A program made the position numbers and the translations under genes. From positions 261,400,687-261,464,686 of the forward strand of contig NC_069658.1 in assembly GCF_027244095.1 (NCBI RefSeq): a DNA stretch of 64,000 nt. The letters are read 5' to 3'. Shown one piece after another: positions 1 through 11,600 of this stretch. The notes beneath the pieces are model-generated. The model was given only the letters and a program-made list of their open reading frames with translations. It had not been told where the DNA came from and ran no database searches. How positions within the stretch are numbered: position 1 is the stretch's first letter; every line of letters starts with the position of its first letter. The DNA is from Hemicordylus capensis (taxonomy: Eukaryota > Chordata > Lepidosauria > Squamata > Cordylidae).

Positions 1-476
1 AAATTGTCAATATTAGTCTAGAACCACTACCAAACATAGAGAATGATCTGCTGCATTGGGGAAGTCTTTCTTTTAGTCTTTGGAGATAACATTGTTATAT
101 TAAACCCCTGTGTCTTTCCAACGTTAATGGATGTACTCTGTGATCTCCTTTTAACTATATCTCGGGAATACATTGCAAAGTTTGATAGGCTTGTCTGTCC
201 CTTCCTCTGGTGACGGAATGAAACTTCGGTGTACAAGAAGCTTCAACTTCCACTACATAAGGAGGATATAGCCTCCTGAACCTGAGGATTGATCAAAATA
301 CATCTTTAGTGACACAGAAACATTTTTTTGGCTTGCCCTGATACCTTATTCTATCTACCATGATGAGTTGGGCTGGAATTGCAATGGGTGCATTCTTTGG
401 AAGGCACTACAGCTTTGAGATCTACATTCCTCAGACTCCCTGAACAGTATATTTCCACTATAACTGCTGCTAGAGC
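1..476 (+). mobile_element. L1-like LINE fragment, left part
   Basis: The plus strand reads, with several stops, as the region downstream of an L1-type reverse transcriptase: a 'FDRLVCPFLWW' block followed by 'KKLQLPLHKEDIA', which resembles the L1 'FLW...LPK.EGG' C-terminal region. The fragment is interrupted at 477-1534 by a hAT-type element with an 8-bp target duplication and resumes after it. It is decayed and truncated at the window edge. The L1-like placement rests on short motifs only. Confidence 0.4.
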
Positions 477-484
477 TGCCTGGA

Positions 485-1526
485 CAGAGGCGTATCTAGG
501 GAAATTAGCGCCTAGGGCAAGCACTGAAATTGTGCCCCCTGTCCAAACACCTGACACCCATCTTTCAGATAACTTTACCATAATAGCAGCTGAAAAATAC
601 AAGTCAAGCTCACGAATCTTTTAATATTTCAAAAACTATTTAGCAGTGGATGTAGCCAGACCAAAAAATGCTGGAAAACATTTTCAGTATGCTGGGGCTC
701 ATGAAATACCCAAATACTATGTGGAGGTGTACTTGGAAAACTAAACAGAAGTGCCTGTCTAATTCTCTACTATGCATTGTAGCATCACTATTACATAAGT
801 TTTAAAAATAAATGGAGAATTGGACTTTTCCCAGATACTCTGAAAATAATTTAAGGATATGCAGAGTCATTGCTTGGAATATATTCTAGTATTTCAGAAA
901 GACAGTTAAAATGAAAGAAAGAGAGCAAGAAACTCCCAGTGGGCCTTAATACTAAGGATTTCACACTGATTCAAAGACAAACTCACCATTAATAGACATA
1001 TTATTAAGACATCACATTTAACTCACTTATCACAAGAAGCAAAGTAAGAGCAAATGAATGCAATCCTAGCTCATAAGCTTCAGCTCAGTATTCACAAGCC
1101 CTGATTCTCTGTACTTAGTGCCAATCTGAATATGTGTACAGTGACTTATGTTATATTATTATTTTTAATTACCTGTAGCCCCTTCGGGGGACTTCCTAAA
1201 GGCCGTGAGAGGAGTCTGCAAAGGTTTCCTCCTGCTCCCGCTGTCCTCTAAGGCCTCGCAAGGACCATTTGAGCATGTGCAGTAGCCATTTTTAAAAATA
1301 TTTTTTTTTTAAAAATGGCCACTGAAAACAAAATGGCCACTGTGCATGCTCAAATGGCCTCTGCGAGGCCTGGCATGGCTTAGGGCCTCACAGAGGCCAT
1401 TTGAGCATGCACAGTGGCCATTTTGTTTTCAGCAGCCATTTAAAAATAATTTTAAGGAATGGCGCCCCCCCCTTCATGTGGCGCCTGGGACACGTGCCCT
1501 GCCTGCCCTGCCCTAGATACGCCCTG
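485..1526 (+). mobile_element. Non-autonomous hAT-type DNA transposon, copy 1 (complete)
   Basis: Both ends carry the inverted terminal sequence CAGRGGCGTATCTAGGG, and the element is flanked by a perfect 8-bp duplication TGCCTGGA (477-484 and 1527-1534). CAG...CTG ends with 8-bp duplications are the hAT hallmark. The body has no transposase. Its right third holds three related arms (about 1262-1300, 1310-1372 and 1383-1445) in alternating orientation that can fold into a long hairpin. It sits inside an L1-like fragment. Two further copies lie at 4798-6143 and 54535-55590. Confidence 0.9.
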
Positions 1527-1534
1527 TGCCTGGA

Positions 1535-1700
1535 ACAGGGTTCTGGCACTCTAACAGATCACTTTGCTAATTATAAGCTCACCTTCAGTGATCCTCAGGT
1601 TAAAATTAGGGGTTGCCCCTTATATTGGGAAGAGTGGATTGAGAGTGTTATTGTCACACAGTGTCAATGTAAAGATCAAGCTGATGTTTAAAAAAATCTT
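1535..1700 (+). mobile_element. L1-like LINE fragment, right part
   Basis: Continuation of the LINE fragment of 1-476 after the hAT-type insertion. The translation is consistent with the far C-terminal region of an L1-type ORF2 but is broken by stops. The right limit is approximate. Confidence 0.3.
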
Positions 1701-2578
1701 TTCAACAATTGCAAGCTGAAGTCTCCCTCCCTCCTTCCTCTTCCGGGCAATATTTACAACCAACACTGCTTCAACTGTTAGTTTTGGCCCTGATGGACAG
1801 GTTGCAGCTGAACCCCTCCAAAGATTTTGCAGTTTGATAATATAATATGTGGCCTAGTTTCTGCAAACAGGGTATTCACTGCCTACCTAAAATCTTGTCT
1901 ATTATTTAACACCTTCACTTACAGAAAGGGAGAAATGACATGAAGACTTAGGTACAGTAATATCTAATATGTAATGGATGGCTGCTATAAACCGTGTGTC
2001 ATATATCCTCGGACTACCGGTTTTGACTGATTCAACAAAAGATCCTGTTCTAAGCCTATGGAATGCCAGCCCAATAATTTTCATTAGGCCTAACCTGTGA
2101 TGATGCATGCTGCAAGGAAGGAAATGCAGGGCTGCTTCCCATTTTGTGGTCATGTAAGATCTTCCACCCATTCTGGGGGAAAGTGCCAGAACAGGTCACC
2201 TTAACAACATGTACTGTTACTCCATAATCTATTATATTGGGAAGGAATCATTCTGTCAAACTGAAAACCTCAGAAGCACCGGAAAGAATGCAATTGATCA
2301 GTGGACCTATCAGCACTGGCAGATCATGAGAAAACCTTGTCCCACACATTTGATAATGAGCAGGTGTCTAATGGAATATGGAACAATATTTGTTGGCTTG
2401 TTTGTACATTGACTGCCTTATCCAGCATTCTTGAGGTTGGAGGAGACAGATAGGTTGCTTCTCCCTTCCTGCCTGCTTTCTTCTCTCTGTGTGCTGATGA
2501 GATTATGAGAGTCTGTGTGCACTGAAATGCTTAATGTGTCTTTACCCAGTTTTCCTTATAAGCATATGTATTTTATAG
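1701..2578. other. Intergenic, no recognised feature
   Basis: No exon, RNA gene or repeat terminus could be recognised here. Only short non-conserved ORFs are present. Confidence 0.5.
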
Positions 2579-2790
2579 TATGGTGTAGTGGTTAGAGTGC
2601 CCAACTAGGACAGGGGAGACCCGAGTTCAAATCCCCATTCAGCCATGATACTTGCTGGGTGACTGGGCCAATCACCTCTCTCTCAGCCTAACCTATTTCA
2701 CAGGGTCATTGGGAGGAGAAACATAAGTATGTAGTACACTGCTCTGGGCTCCTTGGAGGAAGAGCGGGATATAAATGTAATAATAATAGT
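2579..2790 (+). mobile_element. tRNA-derived SINE (family A)
   Basis: The head has an A-box-like TGGTGTAGTGGTTAGAG and a B-box-like GAGTTCAAATCCCC, the two internal Pol III promoter elements of a tRNA-derived SINE. The tail ends GGGATATAAAT followed by TAA-type repeats, similar to the 3' end of the L2-like LINE at 53.5-56.1 kb (GGTATATAAAT), which suggests the LINE that mobilised it. A second, less diverged copy lies at 35419-35642. Confidence 0.8.
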
Positions 2791-3867
2791 GAGTGCCCTG
2801 TGGGAAGTGTTCAAAGAGGTTTGAAAAACAGTGACTCAAGATGTAAGTAATTAATGTTTCCTTGCACTGATACTTGGTTGAATAGAAAGTTAATATAGCA
2901 ATAATAAAAAGAACACAGTCGCAATATCAGATCCACTTTTGGGGTCCAAACCTACAGCCTGAGCATTTTGGATGGGTTAAGATCCTAAAGGCTGTTATGT
3001 GCTGCTTGAAATAATAGACACCATTGGAACTCTCAAAGAGGGGCCCCATCCACACAGTGAGCTACTTTACAGCACAGCTGCCTGGAGCCTATTTCAAGCA
3101 GCCTGCAGGTGGCAACGGTAACATGGCTGCCCTAAAAGACACACACCGAAGCTGTCAGTACTTAACATGAGGAACTTCTTCAGTAAACTATGCCTTGGTT
3201 ATTAGCAATATCCAACAGAATAATTGAGACATAATGTTGTCTTCATGGCTCCAGTTTAGTCTCATTTGTGTTTGTCAGTGGCAGGCCCCTTTGCTCAACA
3301 CCTTGATCTCTATGGATTAAGAGGACGCCATGACTTCGAAGCCTATCTGTCACGTACAAGACGAGCTCTGTTTGTTTTCCTGTGTGAGTCACAAATGCCA
3401 ATTTGGTCTTAACCTTTGCCCTGCTGAGATAGGGGGGCCCACCACACCTTTTGTTCTGATTATGGCGGAGGCTATTCAGATATATTACCACTAATTAACT
3501 CAGTTTCCCTTATCTCTCAGCTTGCTAGACCGGAGACAGGTTATTTGCTTTGAAGTTCACCTTTTGAAAAGATCCCTCTGCTTTATGAGCAGAGAGAAGC
3601 CTGCAGGAGACTGTTCAGCTGTGCTGTTCCACAGAGCATACAGAGTTCTTTTTCCTGGCTTGGACAAAGAACTGCTCACATCTGAGCTTTGAAGCATAAG
3701 ATACTAAAGCCCAACTTTCTGTAACTAAGGGAAATGACCTACTGGATTCTTCCATCTAAACATAGGATGTTTTATGCATTTTTAACATTTTACATTCTTT
3801 TTGTCTGTAAACCAGTTCCTTTAGTCTTCACAATAAATGAACTTTTAAACCACTTTATGATAATCTA
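2791..3867. other. Intergenic, no recognised feature
   Basis: No coding exon or recognisable repeat family was found between two SINEs. Small ORFs here lack any family resemblance. Confidence 0.5.
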
Positions 3868-4095
3868 AGGTAAAGTGTGCCATCAAGTCGATTTCGACTC
3901 CTGGCGCCCACAGAGCCCTGTGGTTTTCTTTGGTAGAATACAGGAGGGGTTTACCATTGCCTCCTCCCACTCAGTGTGAGATGATGCCTTTCAGCATCAT
4001 CTATATCACTGCTGCCCGATATAGTACCAGCAGGGATTCGAACTGGCAACCTTCTGCTTGTTAGTCAAGCATTTCCCCACTGTGCCACTTAAGGT
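3868..4095 (-). mobile_element. Sauria-type SINE (BovB-like tail), copy 1
   Basis: On the minus strand it starts with a tRNA-like head (B-box-like AGTTCGAATCC) and ends in the BovB-related tail containing GAGTCGAAATCGACTTGA and a TTTACCTTA end. This architecture is the squamate Sauria SINE. Closely similar copies lie at 15781-16012 and 51415-51670. It is the best taxonomic marker in the window. Confidence 0.85.
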
Positions 4096-4117
4096 GACAG
4101 TAAGATAATCTACTACT

Positions 4118-4372
4118 ACTTATATACCACTTTTCAATATAAGTCCTCAAAATAGTTTACATAGAAAAAACAAATAAAATAAGATAACCCCCTCCCCAGT
4201 CCCAAAGGGCTCACAATCTAAACTTAGACATCAGCAACGGTCACTGGAGGCAGGATACTGTACGGTGTGTGTGGATGGATAAGGCCAGTTGCTCTCCCCC
4301 TGCTAATATAAGAGAATCACCCATTTTAAAAGGTGCCTCTTTACCCAGTTAGCAGGGGAATCCTGGCCTGTG
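4118..4372 (-). repeat. Unclassified interspersed repeat
   Basis: The left edge (minus-strand tail) reads as a LINE/SINE-type 3' end with an A/T-rich ATATAAGT stretch, followed by conserved-looking text around 'CCCAAAGGGCTCACAATCTAA'-like wording that I recognise as recurrent in squamate DNA. I cannot name the family. Limits are approximate. Confidence 0.4.
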
Positions 4373-4499
4373 GTGAGTTTTAGACTACATTAAGCGAAAC
4401 CTACACCGGCTTTGGAGGAGTTACCCTTGGGTCAGGAAAATAACCCTTACTAACATGCTTGAGCCATCCCTTGTGTACTGGGGGCAGGGGGCATTCAGG

Positions 4500-4720
4500 G
4501 TGCTTTCAGGCATCCAACCTGCCTGGAAAGGTTGCTGGTGCAAAAACCATTTTGGAACACATGCTTTGCATGCAAGTCCCAAGTTCCATTCTAGGCATCA
4601 AGGAAAGTACCTTTTCTTGCCTAAATCTTGATGAACCGCTGGTAATCTGAGCAGGCTGCAAGGCACTGCCTTATATGGACAGTCTGTACATAGATGCATA
4701 GCTACTAAGAAGAGACTGAA
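4500..4720 (+). mobile_element. Diverged tRNA-headed SINE (family B)
   Basis: A degenerate head around 4555-4605 (GCTTTGCATGCAAGTCCCAA then a B-box-like GTTCCATTC) matches the head of the family B SINE at 36357. The distal part around 4655-4690 (AAGGCACTGCCTTATATGG) resembles its CR1-type tail. It is strongly diverged. Confidence 0.45.
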
Positions 4721-4797
4721 CTAGAAGTCAGGAGTTCCCCAGTTCAAATCCTCCTGCTGCCATCAGCAGCCTAGATGGCCCCAGGCAAGCCATCCCA

Positions 4798-6143
4798 GTG
4801 CCTAGGGCGAGCACTGAAATTGTGCCCCCTGTCCAAACACCTGACACCCATCTTTCAGATAACTTTACCATAATATCAGCTGAAAAATACAAGTCAAGCT
4901 CACGAATCTTTTAATATTTCAAAAACTATTTAGCAGTGGACGTAGCCAGACCAAAAAATGCTGGAAAACTACAAATTTCAGTATGCTGGAGCTCATGAAA
5001 TACCCAAATACTATGTGGAGGTGTACTTGGAAAACTAAACAGAAGTGCCTGTCTAATTCTCTACTATGCATTGTAGCATCACTATTACATAAGTTTTAAA
5101 AATAAATGGAGAATTGGACTTTCCCCAGATACTCTGAAAATAATTTAAGGATATGCAGAGTAAACTGCGTCTCTGCTTGGAATATCTATTATATTAATTC
5201 TCCTGGGTGTGCCTTGGAATGTGTGTCCCGAAGCCCAGCTGATTAGCTGAGCAGTGGATGCACCTGATTGGCTGAGGTGCACCCAGGAAGATTGGTTGCC
5301 GCGGCCCGGCCATGGAGGCCCGAGGTGGTGGCCCAGCCTTGGAGTCAAGGCTTAGGAGGGGGGAAATAAATGGGGGGGGGGGAGAAGTGGCAGTGGGGAG
5401 GAGAAGTGGCTGGGCCTGGAAGCAAAGACTGGGGCAGAAGTGGGGGGAGAGGTAACCACCAGCCCGAAAGAGCGCACAGAGGCTCTGCGCCGGGTTGGCG
5501 AGTATTCTAGTATTTCAGAAAGGCAGTTAAAATGAGAGAAAGAGAGCAAGAAACTCCCAGTGGGCCTTAATACTAAGGATTTCACACCGATTCAGACAAA
5601 CTCACCATTAATAGCCATATTATTAAAGACATCACATTTAACTCACTTATCACAAGAAGCAAAGTAAGAACAAATGAATACAATTCTAGCTCATAAGCTT
5701 CAGCTCAGTATTCACAAGCCCTGACTCTCTGTACATAGTGCCAAACTGAATATGTGTACAGTGACACATATTAATTTTTTTTAACCTGTAGCCCCTTTTG
5801 GGGGCTTTCCAAAGGCCTGGGGGGCCCTGCAAAGATTCCCCCCTCCGTTGGCCTCTAGGGCCTCACAGGGACCATTTGAGCATGTGCGATGGCCATCTTT
5901 TAAAATATATATATATATATTTAAAAATGGCCACTGAAAACAAAATGGCTCCCGCGCATGCTCAAATGGCTTCTGAGAGGCCTGGCATGGCCTAGGGCCT
6001 CACAGAGGCCATTTGAGCATGCACAGTGGCCATTTTGTTTTCAGCAGCCATTTTTAAAAAATTTTAATTTTAGAAAAATGGCACCCCCTTCAAGTGGCGC
6101 CCGGGGCATGTGCCCTGCCTGCCCCACCCTAGATACGCCCCTG
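4798..6143 (+). mobile_element. hAT-type element, copy 2 (left end lost, Helitron inside)
   Basis: This aligns with copy 1 from base ~506 of that copy to the right terminus CCCTAGATACGCCCCTG, but the left terminal repeat is missing, so no target duplication can be shown. A 318-bp block at 5185-5502 that is absent from the other two copies is an inserted Helitron. The foldback arms near the right end are retained (about 5870-6060). Confidence 0.85.
5185..5502 (+). mobile_element. Non-autonomous Helitron inside hAT copy 2
   Basis: Comparison with hAT copies 1 and 3 gives the empty site ...GGAATA/TATTCTAG, so the block inserted between A and T with no duplication, as Helitrons do. It begins TCTATTATATTAATTCTC, a typical Helitron 5' terminus, and ends with a near-perfect GC-rich hairpin (5472-5490, GCGCACAG...CTCTGCGC) 12 bases before CGAG, one change from the canonical CTAG end. 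It has no Rep/helicase, so it is non-autonomous. The A-rich and G-rich middle is unremarkable. Confidence 0.8.
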
Positions 6144-7615
6144 ATGCCTTCTAACATAGTTGTGGCAGTGGCCAAATAATTCATGCTTTAAACACCCAAA
6201 ACCACCACACAGATGCTAAGCAGTATTTTTCAAGCACCTTTGTCAGTGTTTTGCAACTTTTTCCCCAGCCTGAGGCACACTTCCATGGAGAACAGAGGCA
6301 CACTGCCTGCCTCAACACAGACTGCACAATCATTTCTTTTCCTGGGCATTGCTGCTGGGCACAAATAGCCCCAAGAGAACAAGCCAGCTGCAAAAATGGG
6401 AAGTTGAAATGACCTTTGTGCACAAGGAAGGGCACAACCTTTCTGGTGCATTATGAGGAAGTCAGCACGGCACACCCGTGTTCCAAAGCAGGTCTTGATT
6501 TCCCAGTATGCCCACAAAAAAAACCAAGGGTAAACATGAAGAAGGGCTAGGGCTGTAGAAAGTGGTGTGTGTGTGTAGTTGTACACTGCCCAGAGCCTCT
6601 GGATGGGGCGGTTTATAACTGTAATAAATAAATAATCATAAATACCTTCTGTTCTTGACAAGAACAAATTATAAAACACAACAAAAGCAGCACAGGGAGC
6701 GAGCCTGAAGCACATTCACTTCTGTATTAGACTGGCAGTGCTTCTTTTGTTGCATCTCAAAGCTGTGTCCTCATGTGCACTACAAGAACTTGGCCACCAG
6801 TCAGACCCCCAATCTGGTAGGACTGAAGTGAGAAACTAGTGTGCTAAACAATGGTGTAGGACATATGGAGAAAAATAGAGTCTGGCTGCCAAGTAGCCCC
6901 ACAATTGGAGGGCAAATTTAAATTCTACCAATAAATGTAAGATTTTTAAAGAGGTGTTTGGCCGCAATCCCACCCCCTTTTTTTAATTTGAAGAGGCTAG
7001 TCTGGTCTTTCTGGAGAATCTCGAAGAGGAAATGCTTTATCCAAACAGCTTGTTGACATCAGACTGCTCTGTCAGAGGATACTGTCTGTTTCATGGCTTA
7101 TCACATATTGTCATATCCTCAGTATATCTGAGCACCTTTTCTTATGACAACAAACAGAGGAGTATAGATTATGTAAATCTGAACATGAAGGTTGTATTTG
7201 TGGTAGAAAATGGCAAAATAGATGAATAGGCTCAACTGCATTTTTTGTGGACTGGAGGATTTTTGGAGTAGATTTCCAGATGAACTTTTATAAACATGCA
7301 GGCACAAACAGCAAATTGGAAAAAGGATAAGGAAGACAAAGAGTGCAGAAGAAAAGGCAGTGAGGTGTAAGCTGTGGAGACAGGGAGAGGGTGTTGACAT
7401 CGACTTCCTTAACAGAATGACAAGAAATACTGAGGGATCAATTCTATGAAAATATACTCAGTTTGCATACTTTTATGCCAAACCATTCTGACTTTCAATA
7501 TGGCAGATTTAGGGAATCCTTAGTCCTCCCCACCTCCAACAATTTAGAAAAGATAATACTATTTATTTCAAGATGAATGAATAGCAGCCCAGACTATGGG
7601 GGTTAAATTAGATAA
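6144..7615. other. Intergenic between repeats and the PPP1R10 3' end
   Basis: The only recognisable item is a short LINE/SINE-type 3' tail at about 6571-6650 (CCCAGAGCC...GGGGCGG, then TAATAAATAAATAA). The ORF at 6230-6715 (minus, 161 codons) runs through this tail and has no family resemblance. ABCF1, the mammalian neighbour here, is not visible. Confidence 0.5.
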
Positions 7616-8636
7616 TTAATTTTTTGCACCATGTTTATTACTAATGTACAAAATATACAAAACACAGAAGGAGACATTCTCTTCCCCTCAGGAGAGGGGT
7701 TGCTGCACCCAGGGAAGGGGGAGACAGAAGATGTAGTGAAGAGTCCACATCTTGTGAGACAGTTTAAAAAACCCACAACCAACAACAACGTAAATCAGGA
7801 AAACAGAAGTTACCCCCTAAATCACTTAGAGTCAAGGTTGAGTTTTCATAGAAAACAGTTTGTAGGTTTCCCCCAATGACAGACTTAGCACCAAGGGAAA
7901 AATTGCGTCTCTGCAGTCAGTGGGGTCACTGCAGGGGGTATTTTACAAAAGGCAGGATGGGATACTGTGGGTAGAGAGGGTATTGTGCAGGGGGCCACTG
8001 CTGGAATTCTCTTCCTCTTCTAGTGGACCCTTAGACAGGGGCCACAGATCCCTTGGCCACCAATCCCACAGAATGCAACTAAATGATCCACAGGCAGAGT
8101 TGCTTCACCCCCACCCTTGCCTCACACGTACATGTTCTTAAAATGGGCAGGATTTTCTTGCAGACGCCAGCTGTTCCTCCAGACCAGAGCAAAAGTCCTC
8201 AGTGCAGGTCTGGTTCCTGGGAACAAAGTACAGCACGGAGCCAGGCATGGCTGTGCTCTGAAGTGTCCCCTCTTTCTTTGTGGGTCTCCCAGGGATAGTC
8301 ACACAAAACTTGGGGGAGGTTTTGTTTTTAAAACCCTCCATGGGGCTCTTGTGCTTTCAAGTCATTGGTGGCCTCACTGCCCCGCCGATGAGAGGGAGGT
8401 GGCGCCTCCCAGTGGTTCCTCTTTGGGGGATGCAGCAGTTCATCAGTAGCAGCAGACTCAGCAGGAGGGAGCAGTCACCTCCTCTTGCCCCTAGGATTGG
8501 AAGGGCCTCACAGAAGCCATAAAATGGTGGATGCAGCAGAAGTCTGAGGTGGGGGCTCAAGCCCCCGAGTCCATGACATGGGAATGTGCGCTGATACCAC
8601 AGTTAGAAGAGATGGGGAGAGCGGACTGGGGCCCCG
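7616..8636 (-). other. PPP1R10: PPP1R10 3' untranslated region
   Basis: The region downstream of the PPP1R10 stop codon is about 1 kb long, free of recognised repeats, and ends with a canonical AATAAA on the minus strand at 7634-7639 (TTTATT on the plus strand). The exact cleavage site is inferred to lie 15-25 bases beyond. A second AATAAA at 7562-7567 could serve a longer isoform. Confidence 0.65.
7634..7639 (-). promoter_or_regulatory. Poly(A) signal of PPP1R10
   Basis: Canonical AATAAA on the minus strand, 1 kb past the stop codon and followed by a T/A-rich stretch. It is the first such hexamer after the stop that I noted. Confidence 0.6.
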
Positions 8637-11600
8637 TTATTGGTGCAAAGGCGGCCCATTCACTCCAGGGTGGTAGAAGGCACAGTTGTTCTCGTACCTG
8701 CAGCTGCCTTTCATTGTGAAATGACGACACACAGGGCGTTTTGACCTGTCTGGCAGGCACAAAAGGAGGAACAGGACGGTTAGTCCCAGCAGCAAAAAAA
8801 GGCTCCAGGCACTTCACATATATCGACCACTCCCAGCATGCACACAACTTCTCAATCACCACAGACTGCACTGAGATCCCAGAATGCAATATATCACCCC
8901 GGCCTAAACTACATTGAGATCACTGTTCAAACTGAGAAGGCAAGACTAAGGCTCAACTGGAGTCATGCAATTAAAAGTGGGGCAGAGAATCCTTTGCTCA
9001 ACCCAGCTTTAGTACATCTGAAGAGTGCTTTTTAGTGGCTGAAGGGGAAAAAAAAGACTGCTGCTAGAGCTGCTGCTGCTGCTGCTGCTGCTTCCAGAAT
9101 GCTGCTATTCTTTGCTTATGCAATCATGCCTCCCTCTGCAACTCAGCATGTTGATCCAACCGCCTTGAGAGCCCCACCCCATCGGGGAAAGCAATTCATG
9201 CTTCTGGTATTTACCTCCACCGTGGCCGCCTCCGTGCCCCCAGCCGTGGTCCCCTGGGTGACCTCTGCCGTGGTCCCCTGGATGTCCCCTGCCGTGGTCC
9301 CCTGGATGTCCCCTGCCGTGGTCCCCTGGATGTCCCCTGCCGTGGTCCCCTGGGTGGCCTCCTGGATGTCCCCTGCCGTGGTCCCCTGGATATCCCCTGC
9401 CGTGGTCCCCTGGATGACCGCCTGGATGTCCCCGACTGTGGTCTCCGGGGTGGCCCCCTCCTCCATGTCCTCCATGGCTGCCACCACCGTGTCCCCCTCC
9501 ATGGCTGCCTCCGCCGTGTCCCCCATGACCGCCGCCCATGCTGCTGTTGGGAGGTCCACCCCGACCATTGGGGGGCCCACCACTGCGTCCACCACCTCGC
9601 CCACGGAAAGGGGGCTCTCCGCCTCGGCCACCACGCCCACGGTGAAAAGGGCCGGGGCCAGGGCCTGGACCAGGACTGCCACCCCTCATGCCTCCATGGG
9701 GCCCACCACGCATGCCACTATCAGGAGGGTCCCAGTATCCATCATTACACTGGGGAGGAGGTGGACCCATCATCCGGGGTCCACTTGGCACACCAGGACC
9801 TGGGGGCATGTTAGGGCCACCTGGGCCTCCATGTGGTCCTAGGGAAGACAGAGAAAGGAACACAATGAGCATGACTTCAGTTGCCAAACCAACACTCACC
9901 TACCTCCCCCATATCTTATGGCAGATGTGCTCATCCAGTCTCAGCTGGATGTCTCATCATGCTGGTACTGCCTTTCTAGAACCACCCAGCAATACTTACC
10001 AGGCATGGGTCCTGGCCCTCCTGGAGAAAAATGCTGCATATTCTTGGGACCTGGTGGAAATCCATTGGGAACTGGACCAGGTCCTGGTCCAAGCAATCCA
10101 TGTGGAACTGTAATGAAAGCAAAGCAGCTGTAAGGAAGCTGTAGACAGAAAGCCAACATAAAAATCTACATAAAAGCTACATAAAAACTCTGGGCTAAGC
10201 CCAGCAGGAATGCCTGTAGAACCACAGAATATGGAATATTGGGCTCAAACACTCAGCTCTGGCACCTACTCCCTTTTGATGGTCTTGGGCAAGTTACCCA
10301 TCTGAACAAAAAGGAAAGCCCTAGCTCTATTCACATATTACACTGTATGTGTTATACACATGTACATGTTTTTGTGTGAGTGAAGCAACTTCTCCCCTCT
10401 TACCTCCTGAAGGACCTGGTCCAGGCTGACCCTGCAAGTTGCCCAGCAGGTGCTTGATCTTGTCAGAATAATCTGGCTGCTTCATTAGCTCCTCTGTCTT
10501 ATGATTGTTTGAGCCACCCTGCATAAAGAGAGACACCATGGAGGTTAGAAAAAAAGTTTGCAGTCTTGCCCTGACCTATCCCCATTTGCTGTGCTGGCCC
10601 TGATTACATCCTTGCTTGGAACTGCTAGCTGGGACAGCTGGGCTGCTTGGTCTCAAGACAACAGGCTCTGACTAGACACTAAAAGGACAGAAAATGGGTT
10701 CCGGGAAAGAATCCCATGAATCTGCTTCTCTTCCTGATACTCTGCAAGAGGTTATCCTGTCCTCTTCATTCTTTAGAGTGGAAGAGGAGAATTCTGGGCC
10801 TCAACAGCTATCTGAACACCTTTCTGAAGGTGTTCAAGTAAGATGGGGGTTCAACTGGCTGATGGAGCCAAGTAGGGAGCTGGGGTTCTGAACTACATGG
10901 AACGTAGATGACAAGGAAGCATGACCTTAGGCTAGAAAAGCCAGTTGATGTTCCTGATATTTAAAATGGACTGCACTGTGACGGCTCTATTTACCATGAT
11001 GGAGGTGAGGATCTCTTGCACGTTGATGGAGGAGTTGGGGTTAGGGCCCTGCGGGTTCTTGCCTGCCCCCATGCTGCCCATGAGGTTGGCCAGGACCGGG
11101 GGCAGCTTGGAGCCCCCAGCTCCGTCCGGAGACTGCGAGGCGGTGGCTGGGTCGAGTCTTTCCTCGTAGGTGGCCTCATCCATGGAGCATTCCTGAGAGA
11201 GGTGACAGAGGAGACACAAGGAGTCAGGAGGGGCTGGCTGCTGGGGAGCTGGCCGCTCAAACCCAGGGGCAGACTGGCAACAAGAAGTTGGGGGTGGAAT
11301 GGAGGGCTGGCTGCTCTACCCAGTGGAGATGGGCTGTTCTACTAGGTCCAAAGTGTTCCCCTTCTCCAGCTTGTTTCCCTTACACAGAGGGGAAACCAAG
11401 ACACAGAAAAGGGGAAACGGCACAGAGCATAGGATTTCTAGTATCCCTGTTCTAAAGGAAGTTATCTCAGAACAGGGAACCTAGGAGCCCTGACTATCAA
11501 GTGTCCTGTCCTAAAAAAAAGTCCTCGCCCTATTCCACAGTGGCAAGACAAGCCCTAACCATCACTCCCCAAATGCTTTAGCCCGCTAAGTTCGCACATT

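Noticed and set aside
6230-6715. 161-codon minus-strand ORF
   Set aside because: No family similarity, and it runs across a LINE/SINE tail remnant.
1-7600. ABCF1, expected next to PPP1R10 from mammalian synteny
   Set aside because: No exon with ABC ATPase motifs was recognised; the gene, if present, lies outside the window.
9099-9842. 247-codon plus-strand ORF rich in VVPWMSP repeats
   Set aside because: It is the antisense shadow of the Gly-rich PPP1R10 exon; the minus-strand frame has the splice sites and homology.
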